Part shown: piece by piece, positions 17,790 through 26,541 of the stretch
How positions within the stretch are numbered: the stretch's first letter is position 1
Layout of the letters: each line of letters starts with the position of its first letter
Origin: Oceanobacillus alkalisoli
GTDB taxonomy: Bacteria > Bacillota > Bacilli > Bacillales > Amphibacillaceae
NCBI RefSeq assembly: GCF_021556485.1
Contig: NZ_JAKGBW010000001.1
Span: 62,001-126,000, forward strand
DNA: 64,000 bases
Direction of reading: 5' to 3'
Notes under the pieces: generated by a model
Database searches by the model: none
Told to the model about the DNA's origin: nothing
Seen by the model: only the letters and a program-made list of their open reading frames with translations
Program-made: the position numbers and the translations under genes

Positions 17790-18581
17790 TTATTCGATTG
17801 ATTCGTTTACGGATAAGATAAATTCTGTTAATTGTTCTAATTCTTCATCTGTACCAGTAAATTGATCTGGAGGCATTGCTCCAGTTCCGTTTACGGAGAT
17901 ATCAGCAATTTCTTCCGCAGTATAGTCAAAATCAGGACCATACAATGCAGGAGCTGCCGTACCTTCCAGTTCAGCACCATGACACGCTAAACAGCTTGTT
18001 TCATATGCAGCATAGCCCGGATGCTCTGTATCAATCACAACATCTGCTTCTTCAGATGGCGGAACAGGCTTGTTCGCTTCCGCACGACCTTCCCAGTCAA
18101 CAGCTGCAGAAGAAGAATAAGTTAACCAAATAACAGAAACTAAACCTAGCAACATCATTCCGACTGCAATCGGACGTTGATGTGGTCTGCGTCCTGGACC
18201 ATTATCCAAGAACGGCGCTAGAAGTAATGCACCGAATGCTAAACCAGGAATTCCAAGCATTCCGAGAATAATGTACGTTCCGCTAGCGAATTCATATTTC
18301 AATAGTTCATACAGAAACAGGAAATACCAGTCTGGCAAAGGAATATAGGCAGCATCTGTTGGATCTGCCAACCCTTCAAGTGGTGATGGATGTGCTAATG
18401 TTAAAATTAGGAATCCAATAAGGAATACTGCACCTGCCAACCATTCTTTTAATAAAAAGTTGGGCCAAAAAGCTTCTGTTCTGCCAGGGTACTCTGAATA
18501 GTCTTTCGGAATTCGTGAGACTGTGGGTCCTTGTTTGATCCGCGAGTCTCCAACGAATTTCATGCCTTTCCCTCTTTGCAT
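17790..18581 (-). CDS. qcrC: Menaquinol:cytochrome c reductase, cytochrome b/c subunit QcrC
   Basis: Membrane subunit combining the C-terminal (subunit IV-like) part of cytochrome b with a C-terminal c-type cytochrome. 263 residues: helices at about 48-63, 88-125 and 138-155 with PLPDWYF after the first, then the heme motif CLACH (Cys197-Cys200-His201) and a probable Met ligand in GTGAMPPDQ. Part of the bc complex passing electrons from menaquinol to cytochrome c. It is 18 nt after qcrB. The start at 18581 has a GGAGGGG site. Confidence 0.96.
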   Translation of the reverse strand: MQRGKGMKFVGDSRIKQGPTVSRIPKDYSEYPGRTEAFWPNFLLKEWLAGAVFLIGFLILTLAHPSPLEGLADPTDAAYIPLPDWYFLFLYELLKYEFASGTYIILGMLGIPGLAFGALLLAPFLDNGPGRRPHQRPIAVGMMLLGLVSVIWLTYSSSAAVDWEGRAEANKPVPPSEEADVVIDTEHPGYAAYETSCLACHGAELEGTAAPALYGPDFDYTAEEIADISVNGTGAMPPDQFTGTDEELEQLTEFILSVNESIE

Positions 18582-18599
18582 AATGCTTTCCCCTCCTTT

Positions 18600-19274
18600 T
18601 TATAGTGGTCCGGATATACCTTGTCTTCTAATCATGATAAAGTGTACAGCTAGTAGTGCAAATAATGCAGCTGGCAAGAAGAATACATGAATGGCGAAGA
18701 ATCTAGTCAATGTTTGCGCACCTACAATCGAGGCGTCACCAGCTAATAGAATCTTCAATTGATCACCGATAAACGGGACCTGCTGAGCCATTTCAAGACC
18801 TACTTGAGTAGCGAAAAACGCTTTGTTATCCCACGGTAACAAGTAACCTGTGAATCCTAGCCCAAGGATGACGAAGAAGAGCAGAACCCCAACCATCCAG
18901 TTAAGTTCACGAGGCTTCTTGTATGCACCTTGGAAAAACACACGTAAAGTATGTAATAAAAGCATCACAACTGTTACACTGGCACCCCAGTGATGCATAC
19001 CTCGAACAATTTGAGCATGTGCAACTTCAGTTTGTAAGTAATAAACGGATCGCCACGCATTTTCAATATCCGGCACATAATACATCGTTAAAAACATACC
19101 AGACAATATCTGAATAACGACTACGAAGAATGTCAATCCTCCAAAACAATAGACGAATGCTGAGAAGTGATGGGCAGGGTTAACATGCTCAGGAACTTCA
19201 TGGTCAGCGATGTCACGCCAAATTGGTTGAAGGTCGATGCGTTCGTCGATCCAATCGTATATTTTCTGTAGCAT
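18600..19274 (-). CDS. qcrB: Menaquinol:cytochrome c reductase, cytochrome b6 subunit
   Basis: 224-residue cytochrome b6-type protein with four membrane helices and the paired histidines for two b hemes (for example in RGMHHWGASVTVVML and AIHVFFLPAALFALLAVHF). An N-terminal amphipathic segment carries WIDERIDLQPIW. It forms the bc complex with QcrA and QcrC and lies 6 nt after qcrA. Confidence 0.97.
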   Translation of the reverse strand: MLQKIYDWIDERIDLQPIWRDIADHEVPEHVNPAHHFSAFVYCFGGLTFFVVVIQILSGMFLTMYYVPDIENAWRSVYYLQTEVAHAQIVRGMHHWGASVTVVMLLLHTLRVFFQGAYKKPRELNWMVGVLLFFVILGLGFTGYLLPWDNKAFFATQVGLEMAQQVPFIGDQLKILLAGDASIVGAQTLTRFFAIHVFFLPAALFALLAVHFIMIRRQGISGPL

Positions 19275-19280
19275 CTTTAA

Positions 19281-19796
19281 TTAAGCCTCCCTGTGTGGTT
19301 TTGGATCCCCTAAGAATAGCATTCCATCCTTAATTTCCATTTCATATTCATCCAATGGCGCTAGTGGTGGTGTACCTGGTACGTTTACCCCATCTTTATA
19401 GTAGCGTCCATCATGACACGGGCAGAAGAATTCGTTCGGATACTGATCGCTTCCTTCCCAAGATACAACACAACCTAAGTGTTTACATACTGGGGAAAAG
19501 GCTATAACTTCATCACTATCATTTTTATAAACCCACGCAGAACGGTTTACTTGTGACTCATACCAACCATCTACTTGGTCGACGCTCCAGTCAACACGTT
19601 GCGGATCTGATGTAATATCATCAACAGCCAGTCCAACGTTAGCCAAATCCCCACCACCTGCTGCTTTCAACACAGGATCAATTGCCATTCTTACTGGAGA
19701 AATGAGCAGACCAGCTGCCATAAATCCACCTACTCCCATTAATGTGTAGTTCAAAAATTGTCTACGGGATACTTGCTGCTTTTTCTCTTCACTCAT
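19281..19796 (-). CDS. qcrA: Menaquinol:cytochrome c reductase, Rieske iron-sulfur subunit
   Basis: 171 residues from ATG 19796 (AGAGGGGGG upstream; an ATG at 19817 is weaker). A Tat-like N-terminus SRRQFLNYTLMGVGG with a membrane helix anchors a Rieske domain. 2Fe-2S ligands are Cys104, His106, Cys125 and His128 in CKHLGC and CPCHDG, with Cys109-Cys127 as the disulfide. First gene of qcrABC. The approximately 200-nt upstream gap to ypiF should hold the promoter. Confidence 0.96.
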   Translation of the reverse strand: MSEEKKQQVSRRQFLNYTLMGVGGFMAAGLLISPVRMAIDPVLKAAGGGDLANVGLAVDDITSDPQRVDWSVDQVDGWYESQVNRSAWVYKNDSDEVIAFSPVCKHLGCVVSWEGSDQYPNEFFCPCHDGRYYKDGVNVPGTPPLAPLDEYEMEIKDGMLFLGDPKPHREA

Positions 19797-19994
19797 GATT
19801 TTCCCCCCTCTTTTCATTAGTTACGGACATTTTGAAAATTAATTTAGATTACTAGGACAATACCATGATAGCGTAATCTTGCACTTGGGTCAATATATAA
19901 ACTAGAGTCAAAAGATAATATTCCTATTTAACAGTCATTTTTACACATGTTTCAACTAAAATGATGAAGTGGTGCTACAGATTAAGTGTTAAAA

Positions 19995-20453
19995 TTACCA
20001 GTAGGAACGAACAATTTCTGATAACTGGGAAACTTGATCCCGGATCATCTCTTGCATTTCTTTTGAATGAATGTCTCCTGTTTGAACACCAGGTATCCAT
20101 AGCAGATCACCAACAAGTTCTTTTTCATGCTTTTTCCAGGATGAATCAAAGGTGAGTAAAATGGAGTGCTTGAACGGTTGATTCTTTGTTTCACTGATCC
20201 ACTGATTCAGTCGCTCTACTTCAATTGCCTTATCTCCATCTTTTAAATAGAGATAGCTCGGAATTAACAATACTCTGCCACTTAACTCTTGCTCGATTTC
20301 ATTTGCAAATATCGTAATCACTTCTTGCTGAAAGGCGTTTTTCCCTAAATCAGCATCATTTGTCAACTGAAAAGGAACTAATGGTACCAGAATGGTGTCG
20401 ATATATTCTTTCGCTTGCACATATTTTTCCAAATCATCTTTTCTCCACTTCAT
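19995..20453 (-). CDS. ypiF: YpiF-like protein (DUF2487)
   Basis: 152 residues, no membrane segment or signal. It begins MKWRKDDLEKYVQAKEYIDTIL and has conserved-looking acidic and aromatic patches (LLTFDSSWK, LLWIPGVQTG). The place upstream of qcrA and the length fit B. subtilis YpiF, a protein of unknown function. Separated from qcrA by about 200 nt, so it may not be cotranscribed. Confidence 0.85.
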   Translation of the reverse strand: MKWRKDDLEKYVQAKEYIDTILVPLVPFQLTNDADLGKNAFQQEVITIFANEIEQELSGRVLLIPSYLYLKDGDKAIEVERLNQWISETKNQPFKHSILLTFDSSWKKHEKELVGDLLWIPGVQTGDIHSKEMQEMIRDQVSQLSEIVRSYW

Positions 20454-20517
20454 TGCAATTAATCAGCCTCTCTGTTCTATCAATTTTCTTATACTTCTAA
20501 TTCTAAGCTTACCATGA

Positions 20518-20687
20518 ACCTCCATCCACTTAAAGATGAACATCTCTTGAAGTTGGAGGTTTCTTATCTTAAAGAAAAAGATTTCCCGTGCGCATCGGTT
20601 AGGAGACGCTCCACCTAATGGTGGTGTGTGTTCTTTATCTCATAATAAGCAACACATCAATACATGTGGGCGGGAACACGCCATTTA
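20518..20687 (-). ncRNA. Candidate omega RNA (right-end RNA) of the deleted TnpB element
   Basis: Downstream of the tnpB stop the minus strand forms successive hairpins: GGCG/CGCC, CCACC/GGTGG with loop ATTA, GGAG/CTCC, and the terminal AACCTCC/GGAGGTT arm with an inner AGATG/CATCT. TnpB guide RNAs overlap the right end of their elements (established for IS200/IS605). Whether this copy is expressed is unknown. Confidence 0.5.
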
Positions 20688-20921
20688 CTACTCATTGTAT
20701 TTATGTGCCACTGCTTGGATACTTTGACTGTGAAGGGGGACCGTTTTCTTGATTGCTTGTTGTAAGTGGGTTCGATTGATCCACTTACCGGTTTGGAGAT
20801 GATAGTTTTTAGCACCTTCTAAACAAGCATTCCACACATCAGCAGACAGACGATTGCATGCAAACAAGTGATCGATTGCTTCCTTCGATGCATGAAAAGA
20901 AACACGCTTTCCACGATACAT
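20688..20921 (-). pseudogene. TnpB N-terminal fragment
   Basis: 77 residues from ATG 20921 (in-frame GTG at 20930): MYRGKRVSFHASKEAIDHL onwards. This is the start of a Bacilli-type TnpB, including LHSQSIQAVAHKY, which in full-length proteins leads into the RuvC-type nuclease domain. A TAG ends it right there; RuvC motifs and the zinc finger are absent. Not expected to be active. Confidence 0.8.
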
Positions 20922-20939
20922 GATACTCACCCCTCACCG

Positions 20940-20951
20940 GAACTTATGTTC
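20940..20951. promoter_or_regulatory. LexA-box-like palindrome or transposon left-end hairpin
   Basis: GAAC-TTAT-GTTC lies 19 nt upstream of the tnpB fragment ATG. It matches the GAAC-N4-GTTC half-site pattern of Bacillus LexA boxes but could equally be the subterminal hairpin of the insertion element. Confidence 0.35.
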
Positions 20952-21044
20952 TGTTATACCCGAAAAGAAAATAATTATCAATAATTTCAGGCAAAATAAA
21001 TGGTTCATCTTTTACCTACGCTAGGCTAAGAGGAGGGAAGCTTT

Positions 21045-21100
21045 AAAATCCTGATGAATCAACCTATTCATTAAGAAACTGGTTGATTCATCAGGATTTT
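21045..21100 (-). terminator. Terminator at the end of ypiB
   Basis: Perfect 20-bp stem (21045-21064 with 21081-21100), loop 16 nt. One arm is inside the last codons of ypiB, and the stop at 21071 lies in the loop. Confidence 0.75.
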
Positions 21101-21640
21101 CTCGATTTTCTTTAGTTCTTCAGAATGTCTGATAAATTTTTCATAATTTCTTTCATCGAGCGATTCATCAATTTTCTTTAATAATCTGTCTTTCTTCTGT
21201 GCTTGAAGTGTATAGTTAATCACCCGCTCTGCTTCCTGCTTGTCTTCCTCTGTAATATAATTTTCATCCGATAAAAATGGATTTTCCTCTAGGACGAATG
21301 CATACTGCGGACTTTGCTTCCATTGATGGAAATTCAATTGAACATAGAGGGGCTCATCATCGTTTAAACGGATATCATGAAAAGCTTTTTCCGGATCGGA
21401 CGTAATTAATCGTTCCCGGTGAAAACGAAATGCTGGCCCGTTTGAACATGAAGTTGAGATTATAATACTGCGCGGGCAAGCCTTTGCATGACGAACGAAA
21501 TGTAAATTCCGCAGTAGCTTGTTATTGCTCGCTAAATAAGTTAAAATCCAATTGCTTTCTCTAACCTTCATTTCATATTGGTTCAGGAACCAATAAATAA
21601 ATGCTTTCTTCTCATGCGGATGAATGACAGTGTTAGTCAT
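21071..21640 (-). CDS. ypiB: YpiB/ReoY family protein (UPF0302)
   Basis: 189 residues from ATG 21640, which has GAGGAGG 6 nt upstream; the frame continues to 21655 but that start overlaps ypiA. Belongs to the UPF0302 family. In Listeria the homologue ReoY helps ClpCP degrade MurA and so limits peptidoglycan synthesis (established for that species). The second half is charged and helical. It lies directly after ypiA. Confidence 0.9.
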   Translation of the reverse strand: MTNTVIHPHEKKAFIYWFLNQYEMKVRESNWILTYLASNNKLLRNLHFVRHAKACPRSIIISTSCSNGPAFRFHRERLITSDPEKAFHDIRLNDDEPLYVQLNFHQWKQSPQYAFVLEENPFLSDENYITEEDKQEAERVINYTLQAQKKDRLLKKIDESLDERNYEKFIRHSEELKKIEKILMNQPVS

Positions 21641-21654
21641 ATGAATCCTCCTCA

Positions 21655-22911
21655 TTAATCTTGAGCGTGTAACCGGGATAAATATTCCTCAATCGTATAA
21701 TCATCAGGAACGTGTTGTAAATATTTACGAAACACGGTAATTGCTTCAGATACCAGTCCTTCTTCAGTAAGGAAGTAACCATACTCTTTCAGAAAATCCG
21801 TGTCATCATTCAAGCTCGTATACGCATCCTGATAAGCATGCAAAGCTTCTTTATATTGTTCTTCTTCGTTATGAGCTCTTGCCAGTTCCCAATCATATAA
21901 AGGTTCAAGTGATCCGATTGATTTCACACTCTCGAGCAGGTCGATAATATCTGTATGCCTGTCCCCTTCCTTTAAAAATTCTAGGAAAAAGAGGATTGCT
22001 TCCTTATAGTCCGGGTCAATCGCAATTGCTTCTCTTATATATTCTTCACTTGCCGAATCATTATTCAGCTGGCGCGCAATTGTGCCTGCAAGAAAATATA
22101 ACTGTTTATTGAATGTATCTTGTTTCAATCCTTTTTCCACTACCTCAAATGCTTCTTGAACCATTCCTTCATCTTGTAATGCTTTAGCCAAATTTTCATA
22201 AACGGAATGGTAGTAAGGATCTAACTCAACTACTTCTTGCCAGGCGGTGACTGCTATATCATTTCTTCCTGCTTGGCTTGCGGTAACACCATATTTGAAA
22301 TATTTATCTGGAGTCTGTTCTTGTCCATCTTTAAAAAAACCAAGTGCTTTTTCATATTCGCCGATTCCTGCATAGGATTCCGCGAGCCGGTCCAGCACAG
22401 AAACATCAGCAAACATATTATGCTCTTTGGCAACTTTTTCATAATACGTAACAGCTTTCTTGTACTCTCCGGTTGAAAAAGAAAGTTCTCCAAGAGCAAA
22501 ATCAATAATGACCTCATTCGGCAGCTTTTGTTTAGCTGTCAACAGTTTTTGTTCTGCGACTTCAAATAAACCCTGCACTTGGTATAAATCGGCTAGTTGG
22601 ATTAATACTTGAATATAGGCGGGATCCTCTTCTGGAATTTCTGCTAAGCGCGCAATTGCCTTTTCGTCATCTTCTTTTTCTATTGCAATATCAGCTAAGC
22701 TTAGGATCAAGTCACTCTCAACAGGATATTTCATCAAGAGTTCTGAAAGAATGAGTTCTGCTTCATCAAGAAATCCCCATTGTAAGTATAATTCGGCAAT
22801 GGTATATTTTTCATCATCATTTGCTTTTGGAGCGTATTCCTCCAATAAACGCAATGCTTGTGGTATCTTATTTTGTTCGACTAATTCAACTGCTTGTAAG
22901 ATGGTATCCAT
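21655..22911 (-). CDS. ypiA: Tetratricopeptide-repeat protein YpiA
   Basis: 418 residues made of about eleven TPR-like helical pairs (for example LAESYAGIGEYEKALGFF and LAKALQDEGMVQEAFEVVEK), with no signal peptide or membrane helix. Probably a protein-interaction scaffold; in the B. subtilis/Listeria context it is encoded beside YpiB/ReoY and aroE. Starts MDTILQAVELVEQNK and ends FLSRLHAQD-like, complete. Confidence 0.88.
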   Translation of the reverse strand: MDTILQAVELVEQNKIPQALRLLEEYAPKANDDEKYTIAELYLQWGFLDEAELILSELLMKYPVESDLILSLADIAIEKEDDEKAIARLAEIPEEDPAYIQVLIQLADLYQVQGLFEVAEQKLLTAKQKLPNEVIIDFALGELSFSTGEYKKAVTYYEKVAKEHNMFADVSVLDRLAESYAGIGEYEKALGFFKDGQEQTPDKYFKYGVTASQAGRNDIAVTAWQEVVELDPYYHSVYENLAKALQDEGMVQEAFEVVEKGLKQDTFNKQLYFLAGTIARQLNNDSASEEYIREAIAIDPDYKEAILFFLEFLKEGDRHTDIIDLLESVKSIGSLEPLYDWELARAHNEEEQYKEALHAYQDAYTSLNDDTDFLKEYGYFLTEEGLVSEAITVFRKYLQHVPDDYTIEEYLSRLHAQD

Positions 22912-22980
22912 TTCTCCATCCTTTCTGTAAACATGCTTACTGTAATAATATCGAAAACACCTTCCTTATTCAATAAAAGA

Positions 22981-23018
22981 AACCAAAGAAAGCGGTAGTG
23001 ATTTGGCTTTCTTTGGTT
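22981..23018 (-). terminator. Terminator of the aromatic operon
   Basis: Perfect 13-bp stem (22981-22993 with 23006-23018), 12-nt loop, T-rich on the minus strand, 7 nt after the aroE stop. Confidence 0.85.
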
Positions 23019-23024
23019 AGAGGG

Positions 23025-24317
23025 TTAGTTTGTCGTTATTTTTTTTAGATCTTCGAAAAAACTCGGATAAGAAATAGCAATAGATGAGATATCGTCGATA
23101 ACGATGTCTTCTGTCGTAAAGAAGGAAGCGATAGCACCCATCATTGCCATGCGGTGATCATGATAAGCTGATATGTTTCCACCTGTCAATTCCTGGTTCC
23201 CTTCGATAATCATCCCGTCTTCAGTTGCTGTCACAGACGCTCCAAGTGTTGTTAGCACTTCGACAACAGCAGCAATGCGGTCTGTTTCTTTCACGCGAAG
23301 CTCTGCTGCGTCTTTAATAACCGTCCTGCCCTCTGCTTGGGTTGCGAGCAGAGCAATTATTGGAATTTCGTCAATTAATCGCGGGATAATATCACCGGAT
23401 ATTTCAATTCCTATCAAGCTGGAACTACTGATTTTAACATCACCAAGCAGTTCTCCGCCTATTCTCTTTTTATTACTAATCTCAATTTGTGCTCCCATTT
23501 GAGTTAACACGTCAATAATTCCTGTCCGGGTTGGATTCAGTCCAACCTTTTTTATGACAAGCGAGCTATCTCGTTTAGCTGCTGCAGCGGCTAAGAAAAA
23601 AGCTGCAGAAGAAATATCTCCCGGAACATAAATATCTACAGGCTTCAGGGCTTGTTTTCCATTCATACGGATGGTATTCCCCTGAACAGCAAGCTCTGCC
23701 CCAAATGCTTCAAGCATTGTTTCCGTATGGTTTCTCGTTTTGGCCTTTTCTGTTATTACTGTTTCACCGTTAGCAAAAAGGCCGGCAAATAGCAATGCAG
23801 ATTTAACTTGGGCACTTTTGACTGGTAAAGTGTATTGAATTGCTTGTAATTCTTTCCCATTAATTGCTAATGGCAGCAGTTTGGCATCACTTCGACCGGA
23901 TATTGCTGCATTCATAGCTGAAAGAGGCAGAACAACCCGGTCCATCGGCCGTTCCGATAACGAAGCATCTCCATAAATTGTTGTAAAGAGTGGTAAGCCG
24001 GATAATAAGCCAATCATGAGACGTGCAGTTGTCCCCGAGTTTCCAAAGTATAGGGGTACTTTTGGTTCTATCAGGTTTTCTGCTCCGCCACTGTTGATTA
24101 CAATTGATTCACCTTGCTGCTCAATGTCTACTCCCATCTGCCTGAAAGCATCTACCGTCCGGAGACAGTCCTCTCCATCTAAAAAATGGTCAATTTTGGT
24201 CTGGCCTTTTGCCAATGATCCAAAAATTACCGCCCGATGAGATATTGACTTATCTCCTGGTACTTCGAGTTCGCCTATAAGAGCGGACGATTGAGGTGAA
24301 ATTTTTTTCTCTGCCAT
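23025..24317 (-). CDS. aroE: 3-phosphoshikimate 1-carboxyvinyltransferase (EPSP synthase)
   Basis: Joins shikimate-3-phosphate and phosphoenolpyruvate in the chorismate pathway. The 430 residues are complete: the PEP-site lysine in VPGDKSISHRA, the glycine-rich loop FGNSGTTARLMIGL, and LRVKETDRIAA with the conserved Lys/Glu. The B. subtilis name is aroE (E. coli aroA). Last gene of the operon, 18 nt after tyrA. Confidence 0.97.
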   Translation of the reverse strand: MAEKKISPQSSALIGELEVPGDKSISHRAVIFGSLAKGQTKIDHFLDGEDCLRTVDAFRQMGVDIEQQGESIVINSGGAENLIEPKVPLYFGNSGTTARLMIGLLSGLPLFTTIYGDASLSERPMDRVVLPLSAMNAAISGRSDAKLLPLAINGKELQAIQYTLPVKSAQVKSALLFAGLFANGETVITEKAKTRNHTETMLEAFGAELAVQGNTIRMNGKQALKPVDIYVPGDISSAAFFLAAAAAKRDSSLVIKKVGLNPTRTGIIDVLTQMGAQIEISNKKRIGGELLGDVKISSSSLIGIEISGDIIPRLIDEIPIIALLATQAEGRTVIKDAAELRVKETDRIAAVVEVLTTLGASVTATEDGMIIEGNQELTGGNISAYHDHRMAMMGAIASFFTTEDIVIDDISSIAISYPSFFEDLKKITTN

Positions 24318-24335
24318 CGAATCACGTCCTATGTA

Positions 24336-25439
24336 TCAATTTTGGATCATCGTTTCATATCCATTCATTTCTAAATAATGCTTACTTTGTTTTTGTGCTT
24401 CCTTCGTGTAGAAACTGACACGGAGTACCCCTGTAATTCCTTCACGTATTTCAAGTATTTCAATGTTTTTAATACTAAGATCGTGTTCCGCAAGAATCTG
24501 TACGACAGATGCTAATGCCCCGGCCTGGTCTCGAATATCAACATAAACATCGTAAAAGGCAGGGATTGCACCAGCTGTTTTTGTTGGAATTCTATCGCGG
24601 TAATTTTTTGCGTCTTCCAAGTAATCGATCATTGCCCGCTTTTCATTATGGTCTACCAGTTCTTTTAAATGTATCATTTCTTCGATCCATTCCTGCAGCA
24701 AGACAGACATCTTTCTCCGATTATGGTAAAAGATATCTTGCCACATCACCGGGTTACTAGAAGCAATTCTTGTGATGTCTCGGAACCCCCCTGCGGCAAG
24801 CTTTGGCAGAAAGTCATGTGTTTTCTGCCATTTCTTTGCTCGATGCACAAGTGAAGAGGCGATTAAATGTGGGAAGTGTGAGATTACACCCGTCATCTCA
24901 TCGTGTGCCTCTGGTTTCAACACGACAAATTTACTTTTCGTTGGGCTTAGCACTTCTTTTAAAGTAGTAACCATTTCCTTCGTGCTCCGGATAGATGGAG
25001 TAAGAACATAAATAGCATTTTCAAAAAGATGGGACCTGGCTGCCCCAATTCCTCGTTTATGGGAACCTGCCATCGGATGCCCGCCGATAAATGCTATATT
25101 TTCATTTGTTAACTGCTCGGCCGCTTCTATGATCGCATGTTTCACTGATGCAGTATCCGTCACGATCACTTGTTTATCAAATGTGATGGTATCAAGTTTC
25201 TGGGTTAATGCAATTGTCTCAGAAATGGGTGCTGCAAGTATAATAATATCGGCTTCTTGTGCAGCAAGAGTGAAATCTGTGTATGCTTTGTCAATAATTC
25301 CTTGTTCTAGTCCATATTGTAAGCTTTCTTCATTCAAATCATAGCCAAGAACGGTATGTTCTGGATTGATTTTCACTGCTTTTGCTAGTGAGCCACCGAT
25401 AAGTCCGATACCTGCCACTAATATATTTCGGTTCTTCAT
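24336..25439 (-). CDS. tyrA: Prephenate dehydrogenase
   Basis: NAD-dependent oxidative decarboxylation of prephenate to 4-hydroxyphenylpyruvate (tyrosine branch). The ATG at 25439 is chosen: AGGTG lies upstream and the protein then begins MKNRNILVAGIGLIGGSLA, the Rossmann loop. A longer frame to 25577 runs through the end of hisC. A C-terminal ACT domain (about 295-367, DVYVDIRDQAGALASVV) suggests feedback control by tyrosine. 367 residues against about 371 in B. subtilis. Confidence 0.96.
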   Translation of the reverse strand: MKNRNILVAGIGLIGGSLAKAVKINPEHTVLGYDLNEESLQYGLEQGIIDKAYTDFTLAAQEADIIILAAPISETIALTQKLDTITFDKQVIVTDTASVKHAIIEAAEQLTNENIAFIGGHPMAGSHKRGIGAARSHLFENAIYVLTPSIRSTKEMVTTLKEVLSPTKSKFVVLKPEAHDEMTGVISHFPHLIASSLVHRAKKWQKTHDFLPKLAAGGFRDITRIASSNPVMWQDIFYHNRRKMSVLLQEWIEEMIHLKELVDHNEKRAMIDYLEDAKNYRDRIPTKTAGAIPAFYDVYVDIRDQAGALASVVQILAEHDLSIKNIEILEIREGITGVLRVSFYTKEAQKQSKHYLEMNGYETMIQN

Positions 25440-25443
25440 TTTT

Positions 25444-26538
25444 TCACCTAATCTGCTCATCAAATTTCTGTAATAAATTTTGTAATGTTTGCATGTCTTC
25501 CTTGGTGCCGATTGTAACTCGAATGGAATTCGGATAACCGAGTAGTTCCCCCGGTCTAACAATAAACCCATTTTCAATTAAATATTGAAAGACGTCCAGC
25601 CCGCTTGCAGGTGTGGAAACGAGAATAAAATTTGTGTGGGATGGATAATAACTCCACTTTAGTTCATCAAGGAACTGATAAAATACTTCTTTTACCTCTA
25701 TGTTTTTAGCTTTCGTTTCGTTAATAAACGCTTGATCTTCCAATGCAACTGTTGCCGCTCTTTGTGCTACTGATGTCGTATTGAAAGGACCGCGGACGAC
25801 GTTCAAGTTGTGGATTAATTCGGGGCTACCAATTCCGTATCCGATACGTAAGCCAGCTAATCCATATGCTTTCGAGAAAGTCCGCAATGATATTAAATTG
25901 GAAAAAGATTTCGTATATGTAATAGAATCAAGTAGATATTCATCTCCCACAAATTCCCGGTATGCCTCATCTAATACGACCAATACGTCATTCGGACAAC
26001 TTTTCATAAACTGGAGGAATTCGTCTTCTGCATTTATTGTGCCTGTTGGATTGTCTGGTGCGCATATCCAGACGACGGCGGTATCCTTGTCGATTGCTTT
26101 AAGAATTGCTTCAAGATCATGTGTCCCATCATTTGCAATCGGAATTTCCTTTACCGTACCACCTTCAATAAATGTATTATGTTTATATTGCGGGAATGAA
26201 TTAGCCGCCATAACCGTGTTGCTTCCATCTTGGACGAATGCTCTGCAAATAATTTGGATAAGCTCTTCTGAACCACTACCGAAAATCAATTGATCTTCTT
26301 CCACTTCGAATCTTTTACTAAGAGCAGTTCGCAGTTCTGCTGTATGCCCATCCGGATAAATATTCAATTCTGGTAAATATTCAGCTAAATCGGCTTTTAC
26401 TTTAGAAGAATAACCATATACATTCTCATTTGATGCGAGTTTAACAATTCTTTCAAGCCCATACTCTTCTTTGATCTCGTGCGTTTGCTTACCTTGTTGA
26501 TATGCTGTCAATTGGCTAAGTATTTGTTTCTGCTTCAC
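25444..26538 (-). CDS. hisC: Histidinol-phosphate / aromatic aminotransferase
   Basis: PLP-dependent class I/II transferase of 364 residues. The PLP lysine lies in LRTFSKAYGLAGLRIGYG, with DNPTGT and DEAYREF as further landmarks. In B. subtilis HisC serves both histidine and tyrosine/phenylalanine synthesis, consistent with its place in the aro operon. It follows aroH by 3 nt, whereas in B. subtilis the trp genes lie between them. Confidence 0.95.
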   Translation of the reverse strand: MKQKQILSQLTAYQQGKQTHEIKEEYGLERIVKLASNENVYGYSSKVKADLAEYLPELNIYPDGHTAELRTALSKRFEVEEDQLIFGSGSEELIQIICRAFVQDGSNTVMAANSFPQYKHNTFIEGGTVKEIPIANDGTHDLEAILKAIDKDTAVVWICAPDNPTGTINAEDEFLQFMKSCPNDVLVVLDEAYREFVGDEYLLDSITYTKSFSNLISLRTFSKAYGLAGLRIGYGIGSPELIHNLNVVRGPFNTTSVAQRAATVALEDQAFINETKAKNIEVKEVFYQFLDELKWSYYPSHTNFILVSTPASGLDVFQYLIENGFIVRPGELLGYPNSIRVTIGTKEDMQTLQNLLQKFDEQIR

Positions 26539-26541
26539 TTT

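Larger units (their letters stand above)
20515..20951 (-). mobile_element. Remnant of an IS200/IS605-type TnpB element (internal deletion)
   Basis: The left part keeps an inverted repeat and the first 77-80 codons of tnpB; the right part keeps a hairpin-rich RNA-like end closing with arms aacctccatccactt (20518-20532) and aagttggaggtt (20550-20561). About 300 codons of the nuclease are missing. There is no TnpA transposase. The exact element ends cannot be fixed without a complete relative. Confidence 0.75.

Noticed and set aside
22254-22517. 87-codon minus frame inside ypiA
   Set aside because: Alternate-frame shadow of the TPR gene.
25440-25577. N-terminal extension of tyrA
   Set aside because: It runs through hisC codons and lacks a ribosome-binding site; the ATG at 25439 gives the family N-terminus.
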